Shown piece by piece: positions 6,083 through 9,785 of a stretch of DNA of 9,785 nt (its first letter is position 1; each line of letters starts with the position of its first letter). Position numbers and translations under genes: made by a program. The stretch is from a bacterium (GTDB taxonomy: Bacteria; Armatimonadota; Zipacnadia; Zipacnadales; Zipacnadaceae), in assembly GCA_030603495.1 (NCBI GenBank), contig JAUVXR010000051.1, positions 1-9,785 on the forward strand. Direction: 5' to 3'. The notes under the pieces were generated by a model. That model saw nothing but the letters and a program-made list of their open reading frames with translations. It had not been told where the DNA came from and did no database searches.

Positions 6083-6111
6083 ATTCTATAATTCCGCCTG
6101 CCATTTGTAAA
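6083..6111 (-). promoter_or_regulatory. Promoter for the merR-mnmA-larE-DUF1638 operon
   Basis: The minus strand reads TTTACA (6106-6111), a 17-nt spacer, then TAGAAT (6083-6088), in an AT-rich stretch. Overlapping TATATA sequences nearby would also allow a longer spacer of the kind MerR activators use. Confidence 0.6.
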
Positions 6112-6137
6112 GGGGGTTTGGCGTACAGGGCGCAATT

Positions 6138-6151
6138 GCTTTGACCAAAGC
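6138..6151. promoter_or_regulatory. Inverted repeat between the divergent promoters
   Basis: GCTTTG-AC-CAAAGC is a perfect 6-bp inverted repeat with a 2-bp centre. It lies upstream of both -35 boxes and shares CTTTG/CAAAG half-sites with the repeat around the marR -10. It is a candidate operator. Confidence 0.35.
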
Positions 6152-6184
6152 GCCACGACCTCCGCTCATCATCAGTCATAAGAC

Positions 6185-6213
6185 TTGGCAAGCAGGCCTT
6201 TGTAGTGTATAAT
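6185..6213 (+). promoter_or_regulatory. Sigma-70 promoter for the marR-arsM operon
   Basis: TTGGCA (6185-6190), 17 nt, then a perfect TATAAT (6208-6213); predicted start near 6220, about 40 nt before the marR ATG. CCTTTG (6197-6202) and CAAAGG (6225-6230) form an inverted repeat flanking the -10, a plausible place for a repressor. Confidence 0.8.
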
Positions 6214-6259
6214 CATTGCATAGTCAAAGGATATTACGCGCGCCTGAGGAGTAACGGCA

Positions 6260-6763
6260 ATGAGGGCAACTACACTTGGCGAAGCCAAGGTTGGTGGCGC
6301 CCTGCTTCTTAGACTGGTACGCTCGCTGGGCATTGTGGAGAACAGCGAGATGAGATGTTGCGGAGTCACCACCGGGCAGGGCCTCGCCCTGCTCGCTCTG
6401 AAGACAGCGGAGCCGCTAGCGATGCGTCACGTGACAGAGGCGCTCGGCGTTTCCGCGGGGACGGCTACGCGTGTTATTGACAACTTGGTGCGGGATGGCC
6501 TGGCCGAGAGGACGACAAACCCAGCCGACCGGCGCAACGTCTGCGTGCGGCCAACGGTGCGGGGTGAGGAGAAGGTCAAAGAGCTCGAAGAATGCTACCA
6601 GCGTTCCTGGAACAGCGTCTTCGGAGCTATTCCAAAGAAGCGGCTGCCAGAGGTCATCTCTACACTTGAGCTGCTGGTTGACGCTGTCGAGATGACAAGA
6701 GAAAAGTGCTGTGCTACCAACCAAACAGCCCGTGCGCAAGCAACGGAGGGAGTAAGGGCATGA
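6260..6763 (+). CDS. MarR-family transcriptional regulator, first gene of the ars-like operon
   Basis: A 167-residue winged-helix regulator, probably dimeric and autoregulatory. Dimerisation helices lie at about 8-30, the core wHTH at about 42-105 with the recognition region GVSAGTATRVIDNLVRDGL (63-81), and the wing AERTTNPADRRNVCVRPT (82-99). The C-terminal helix follows at 105-150. Cysteines occur at 33-34, 95, 112 and 150-151. The two CC pairs in the N- and C-terminal dimerisation arms could form a soft-metal site, so arsenite or a thiol oxidant is a reasonable guess for the inducer; this is inference. The ATG at 6260 has GAGGAG about 8 nt upstream. The stop overlaps the arsM start (ATGA), which implies translational coupling. 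Arsenic operons more often use ArsR, which makes MarR here somewhat unusual. Confidence 0.88.
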   Translation: MRATTLGEAKVGGALLLRLVRSLGIVENSEMRCCGVTTGQGLALLALKTAEPLAMRHVTEALGVSAGTATRVIDNLVRDGLAERTTNPADRRNVCVRPTVRGEEKVKELEECYQRSWNSVFGAIPKKRLPEVISTLELLVDAVEMTREKCCATNQTARAQATEGVRA

Positions 6764-7671
6764 GTTGGATAAAGAAGTTGGTCAGGAGAATCGTCGGCGG
6801 GGGAAGCTGCTGTTTAGACACCGGCGCGACCTGTTGTCCGCAGACAGACCCGGGTGAGGTCATCAAGGAGGCGGTCAAGAAGAACTACGCCGAGCTGATC
6901 ACAACAGCGGGCACCGGCTGCTGCGGCTCCACCGGGACCATTGAACAATTGGCAGGCTACACTGACGAGCAACTCGAAGGGCTTCCTGACGGGGTGCGAG
7001 AGACCACCTTCGCATGCGGCAACCCCGTCGCATTCGCCGAGATGAAGGAGGGCGAAGTGGTTCTCGACATCGGCTCAGGAGCCGGGCTTGACGCGCTCCT
7101 GGCCACAAAGAAAGTCGGCCCGAACGGAAAGGTCATAGGGCTTGACATGACGCCAGAGATGATTGAAGCTGCCCGCGCCAATGCCAGGCGTACTGGGGTG
7201 GAGAACGTCGAGTTCCGCCGGGGGGACGCTGAACAGATGCCGGTAGAGGACGACTCATGCGACTGGATCATATCAAACTGTGTCATCAACCTTGCCCCGA
7301 ACAAGCGCAAGGTCTTCGGCGAGGCGTACCGTGTCCTGAGGCCCGGTGGAAAACTGATGGTCTCAGATATCGTGACGCACGGGTTGCCCGCCGAGATTCG
7401 GCAGGATATGGCCGCGTGGGCCGGATGCATCGGTGGTGCTCCCGAGGAGCAAGAGTACTTGGAAACGATCCGGGCCGCCGGATTCCGGCAGGTCGAGATA
7501 GCGGAGAAGCTGACATATGACGAGGACACAATCAGGGGCATGAGTGGCGAGTGCTGCTCGCCCGAGGGCGCTAGCGATGTCGCTTTGGCACTCGCGGAAC
7601 GCGCCCCCCAGCTAGCCGGACGCGTAAGCTCGGTGCGGATCTCAGCCGTGAAACCGTCGCGAGAGGAGTGA
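6760..7671 (+). CDS. arsM: Arsenite S-adenosylmethionine methyltransferase ArsM
   Basis: Cytoplasmic enzyme that methylates trivalent arsenic using SAM, giving methylarsenicals. The 303-residue product has motif I VVLDIGSGAGLDALLA (100-115), the acidic strand VIGLDMTPEMI (125-135), GDAEQMP (155-161) and RVLRPGGKLMVSDI (191-204). The three arsenite-binding cysteines are present: Cys86 in FACGNP, Cys174 in SNCVINL and Cys223 in WAGCIGG. These match Cys72, 174 and 224 of the algal ArsM by motif. Extra cysteine pairs occur at 17-18, 25-26 and 54-55 in an N-terminal extension, and GECCSP lies at 263-268. They may help deliver or hold arsenic. The ATG at 6760 overlaps the marR stop and follows GGAGG. 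A longer in-frame start at 6706 lies inside marR and is unlikely. The UbiE/COQ5-type fold is shared with many methyltransferases, but the cysteine triad is specific. Confidence 0.93.
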   Translation: MSWIKKLVRRIVGGGSCCLDTGATCCPQTDPGEVIKEAVKKNYAELITTAGTGCCGSTGTIEQLAGYTDEQLEGLPDGVRETTFACGNPVAFAEMKEGEVVLDIGSGAGLDALLATKKVGPNGKVIGLDMTPEMIEAARANARRTGVENVEFRRGDAEQMPVEDDSCDWIISNCVINLAPNKRKVFGEAYRVLRPGGKLMVSDIVTHGLPAEIRQDMAAWAGCIGGAPEEQEYLETIRAAGFRQVEIAEKLTYDEDTIRGMSGECCSPEGASDVALALAERAPQLAGRVSSVRISAVKPSREE

Positions 7672-7678
7672 GACGACC

Positions 7679-8266
7679 TTGCAAAAGGTGAAAGTGGCAG
7701 TTTTGGCCAGCGTGCTATTGGTAGCAGTAGGGCTTACGGTGCGTTCTTCTCTCTTGAGCGGGGCCCCTTCGGAAGGTGCCCCAACCCAACAATTCGCTGC
7801 TGCCCCACGAACAGACGGCACAGATGCTGCTCCAACGAGCTCTGCCGGGAGCGAACAACCACACGAGGCCTCCCCGGTGGTGTGCGGCACAGCCTTGAAT
7901 TCTCTGTCGGCTCTCAATGAGGTCGCTGCCGACCAGGATGCCGTGTTCATCCTCCTGCCCGGCAAGAGCCAGGATGCGGCAGAGCAAGCTAGCGGGCAAG
8001 TTGAAGAAGCGCTGAAGAAGATTTCGGCAGGAGGCGCACGAGTTGCGGCCTTCACCCTGCAGGACGAGGCACCCGAACGGGCCCAGCTGATCGAAGCCCT
8101 CTCAATCGAGACGCTTCCCAGCATCGTTGTTATGGGCCGGGGTTCTGGTGTGGCGGAAGTGTCGGGCGAGATCACCGAGGGCAGACTACTTGGGGCGTAT
8201 GTTCAGGCATCGACGCCGTCTTCTTGCGGAGTGACACCTGGTGCATCGTCCGGCTGCTGCCCGTAG
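7679..8266 (+). CDS. Exported thioredoxin-fold protein lacking CXXC, in ars operon
   Basis: A 195-residue protein. An N-terminal hydrophobic segment (about 5-21, after a short basic start) acts as signal peptide or membrane anchor. A low-complexity Ala/Ser/Pro/Thr linker follows (about 28-66), then a thioredoxin-like domain (about 67-178). The domain has a strand DAVFILLPGK (87-96), an amphipathic helix (98-116), a strand VAAFTLQD (122-129) and TLPSIVVMG (145-153) with a likely cis-proline at 147. Where thioredoxins have CXXC there is PGKSQD. Cysteines are instead at 69, just before the domain, and at 183 and 193-194 in the tail. It probably works outside the membrane with the next gene's CcdA-like protein; ArsE/ArsF-type partners of ArsG are the closest known idea, though not confirmed. 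The TTG start at 7679 has AGAGGAG (7662-7668) 10 nt upstream, lying over the end of arsM. Confidence 0.75.
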   Translation: MQKVKVAVLASVLLVAVGLTVRSSLLSGAPSEGAPTQQFAAAPRTDGTDAAPTSSAGSEQPHEASPVVCGTALNSLSALNEVAADQDAVFILLPGKSQDAAEQASGQVEEALKKISAGGARVAAFTLQDEAPERAQLIEALSIETLPSIVVMGRGSGVAEVSGEITEGRLLGAYVQASTPSSCGVTPGASSGCCP

Positions 8267-8281
8267 GCGAGGACTGCGAAG

Positions 8282-8977
8282 ATGCAGGAATGGATCAGAC
8301 AGACCGTGGAGTCGTCCCAGGTTACGATCGTTGTCTTGCCCGTCTTCTCACTTGTTGGCATGCTCGCAGCAGTGACTTCCTGCTGCAACATCGCCGCGCT
8401 TGGCGCGATTGCCGGATACTCTGCCTCCCGCGAGGATGCCGACCGCCGCACCACACTGTTTGCCGGGCTTTTCTTCATGGTCGGGACCATTATTGCCCTT
8501 GTCGTTCTTGGCGCCGTGGCTGGTTTCATCAGTCAGGTCGCGGGCACGATGATGGGAAGATACTGGCAGATCTTCGCGGGCGTAGCCGCGATCCTCTTGG
8601 GTCTTGCGGCACTCAACCTGCTGCCGTTTAGACTACCCACCCTGCCTTCCAAGGAGCGGGCCAGGCCCGCCGCAGGGCTGCTTAGCGCGGCCGTGTTTGG
8701 CCTGGTGGTCGGGGGGGCCGCGACTGGCTGCTCGGTGGGCTGTAGTCCTTTGCTCCCCGTAGCTCTGGGAGTCGCCGTTTTGCAGGGCCACACGTTGTGG
8801 GGAGCAGCGATCCTGGGCGCCTTTGCGATCGGGTACAGTTTACCGCTGACGGCTATTCTCATGGGATTGTCTTTGGGGAAGTCGGGTCTGAAGACGAACA
8901 AAGTGGCCACAGTTGTTAGAATCTCAGGCGGCATAGTCCTTATGGGAGTTGGCTTTTACCTCTTGGCTACAGTCTAA
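8282..8977 (+). CDS. CcdA/DsbD-like six-helix membrane protein, ArsG-type
   Basis: A 231-residue integral membrane protein with about six hydrophobic helices: roughly 15-46, 58-85, 95-115, 130-168, 172-196 and 208-230. It has the CcdA layout of two three-helix repeats, each with cysteine near its first helix: TSCCNIAALGAIAGY (32-46, Cys34-35) and ATGCSVGCSPLLPV (147-160, Cys150 and 154). CcdA/DsbD proteins carry thiol electrons across the membrane to exported thioredoxin-like partners. ArsG relatives are linked to efflux of reduced aromatic arsenicals. The first motif lacks the classic SPC-P pattern, so the exact subfamily is uncertain. It starts 15 nt after the thioredoxin-like gene, with GCGAGGA about 9 nt before the ATG. 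Neighbouring arsM and the thioredoxin-fold gene favour an arsenic-related thiol or efflux role over cytochrome c maturation. Confidence 0.85.
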   Translation: MQEWIRQTVESSQVTIVVLPVFSLVGMLAAVTSCCNIAALGAIAGYSASREDADRRTTLFAGLFFMVGTIIALVVLGAVAGFISQVAGTMMGRYWQIFAGVAAILLGLAALNLLPFRLPTLPSKERARPAAGLLSAAVFGLVVGGAATGCSVGCSPLLPVALGVAVLQGHTLWGAAILGAFAIGYSLPLTAILMGLSLGKSGLKTNKVATVVRISGGIVLMGVGFYLLATV

Positions 8978-8989
8978 CAGAGAACAAGC

Positions 8990-9250
8990 ATGGAACGCAG
9001 CCCGACAGCCAACGATGTGAGAACACTGATGGAGCGGCTCAGGCAGTCGGTACACAAAGAAGAATGCTGGTCCTGCGATTGCCTGCAGGGATTTCTCACG
9101 CAGCTCGAGATGGATGCCGCCCAGGATGTGACAAGCCTGACGGCCTCGCTCAAGGTCATGCAGGACGAGATGCACGGATGCCTGGGCTGTTGCCCCTGCC
9201 CGCCGGGCGCGCTTTTCGCGGAGTACATTCGTCCCCAGGCGAACCCATGA
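8990..9250 (+). CDS. Small cysteine-rich protein, last gene of the ars-like operon
   Basis: An 86-residue protein with seven cysteines in two clusters, CWSCDC (26-31) and CLGCCPC (64-70), separated by a predicted helix (LQGFLTQLEMDAAQDVTSLT, about 32-51, and on to about 62). Each cluster ends a helical stretch, so the protein may fold as a helical hairpin bringing the clusters together around zinc, an Fe-S cluster or arsenic. There is no signal peptide or membrane segment. I do not recognise a named family. The ATG at 8990 lies 12 nt after the upstream stop with only a weak purine-rich AGAGAA before it, so translation may depend on coupling. Coding quality is supported by ordered cysteine spacing and operon position. 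A metallochaperone or arsenic-binding accessory role is inference. Confidence 0.72.
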   Translation: MERSPTANDVRTLMERLRQSVHKEECWSCDCLQGFLTQLEMDAAQDVTSLTASLKVMQDEMHGCLGCCPCPPGALFAEYIRPQANP

Positions 9251-9365
9251 CGTGAACGACCAGGAAACGGCATAGCGAAGCTCGCCTTTCGTCAGAATAT
9301 GTTGCACTGTGGATAGTACTCTGCGTCATTCTGGGCATCCCTTTCGGCAGCGCAGCGCCCGGCGA
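9251..9365 (+). other. Gap after the ars-like operon
   Basis: About 115 nt without a convincing gene or promoter. A short GCGA-AGC-TCGC hairpin (9275-9285) followed by CTTTC is at most a weak terminator. The frame ending at TAG 9379-9381 encodes a hydrophobic stretch (WIVLCVILGIPFGSAAPG) that looks like a signal peptide but has no start codon. Confidence 0.4.
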
Positions 9366-9755
9366 ATGTGTGTGGTAGAGTCAACAGCGCCCTATTTGTA
9401 CGACACCCCTCCGGAATCTATCAAGCGCTTTCGCCGCCAGATCCGCATGATAGACCTGCTAAACGAAGGTGATGCGAAACTGGTGCAGGATGCCGTTTGG
9501 TCGTGCTACCAGGAGGAGCCTACCCGGTTCAAGGAGTACGAACTATTCGACCCGGGTGCCTTCCGCGCTGAGCCTATCTGTGCGACTATCACCTGGAAGG
9601 TACGCCAGCCGTGGTATGCCCCGCGCAACACCCAAGAGCAGGCGGCGCTTGACAGAGCTCATGCCCTTATGGAAGAGATACGTCGCAAGACGGCCCAGAA
9701 AAGAGACCCCTCGTCCGCAGGCACCGAAGACGACACTAGGAGTTTAGAACGTTGA
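9366..9755 (+). CDS. Unrecognised small protein
   Basis: From the ATG at 9366 the product is 129 residues; a GTG at 9309 would give 148, and an ATG at 9447 would give 102. None has a good ribosome binding site, so the start is unsettled. The sequence is hydrophilic and mixed helical, with a basic patch (IKRFRRQIRM) and then IDLLNEGDAKLVQDAVWSCY. A more strand-like segment follows around ICATITWKVRQPWYAP, then a charged helical tail (ALDRAHALMEEIRRKTAQKR). It has few cysteines, unlike its neighbours. No membrane segment or known motif is seen. It is on the same strand as the ars-like operon but 115 nt away or more, so it may be a separate unit. Length and amino-acid composition favour a real gene, but I cannot assign a function. 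Confidence 0.5.
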   Translation: MCVVESTAPYLYDTPPESIKRFRRQIRMIDLLNEGDAKLVQDAVWSCYQEEPTRFKEYELFDPGAFRAEPICATITWKVRQPWYAPRNTQEQAALDRAHALMEEIRRKTAQKRDPSSAGTEDDTRSLER

Positions 9756-9762
9756 CACGTTC
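9747..9762 (+). terminator. Hairpin at the end of the last gene, possible weak terminator
   Basis: GAACGT-TGAC-ACGTTC is a perfect 6-bp stem whose loop holds the TGA stop. The nearest T-rich stretch (TGTCTTTTC, about 9777-9785) is 15 nt further on, after a second small palindrome, and the window ends there. Termination is possible but not shown. Confidence 0.3.
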
Positions 9763-9785
9763 AGTGGCAAGAAGACTGTCTTTTC

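Noticed and set aside
6957-7541. Minus-strand 194-codon open frame
   Set aside because: Antisense to arsM, composition Ser/Pro/Arg-rich, explained by GC-rich codons of the real gene.
7642-8175. Minus-strand 177-codon open frame
   Set aside because: Antisense to the thioredoxin-fold gene and crosses into arsM; no start signals.
1-9785. CRISPR array, tRNA, rRNA, insertion sequence or att site
   Set aside because: No repeated spaced units, no tRNA-like cloverleaf, no transposase or terminal repeats of insertion-sequence type were found.

Overview
The window looks like part of a bacterial chromosome from an anaerobic, sulfur- and metal-handling organism. The bacterial signs are consensus sigma-70 promoters, strong AGGAGG-type ribosome binding sites and some TTG/GTG starts. 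A sulfide-world lifestyle is suggested by unusually cysteine-rich proteins, a Thi4-type thiazole synthase, a LarE-type sulfur transferase, a DUF1638 protein and ArsM. A Peptococcaceae-like Firmicute or a Chloroflexi/Dehalococcoidia lineage would fit. This is inference; no rRNA or other marker is present.

Left side, minus strand: the first 180 codons of a cysteine synthase (1-542, running off the window) follow a long leader (543-1010). That leader carries a very good promoter and a strongly self-complementary RNA element of about 105 nt. Upstream is a Thi4-family thiazole synthase (1011-1832) with its own consensus promoter.

Centre, minus strand: a tightly packed five-gene operon runs from about 6080 down to 2211. 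In order it encodes a MerR-type regulator with a C-terminal cysteine/tryptophan ('two-CW') domain, the tRNA 2-thiouridylase MnmA, a very cysteine-rich methyltransferase-like protein, the sacrificial sulfur transferase LarE, and a DUF1638 protein. Genes overlap or lie within 8 nt of each other, so they are probably co-transcribed. Two are PP-loop sulfur-transfer enzymes, which suggests a sulfur-transfer module under thiol, metal or redox control.

Right side, plus strand: a divergent promoter region (5989-6259) separates this operon from an arsenic-type operon. It encodes a MarR regulator with cysteine pairs, an ArsM arsenite methyltransferase with all three expected cysteines, an exported thioredoxin-fold protein without a CXXC site, a six-helix CcdA/ArsG-like membrane protein with paired cysteines, and an 86-residue cysteine-rich protein. 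Together these suggest sensing, methylation and membrane thiol-redox or efflux of arsenicals. A final unrecognised gene (about 9366-9755) closes the window.

The most unusual features are the regulator-mnmA-larE-DUF1638 operon with its 17-cysteine middle protein, the Thi4 with a cysteine at the sulfur-donor position, the unassigned structured leader RNA before cysK, and the cysteine-rich accessory proteins of the ars operon.
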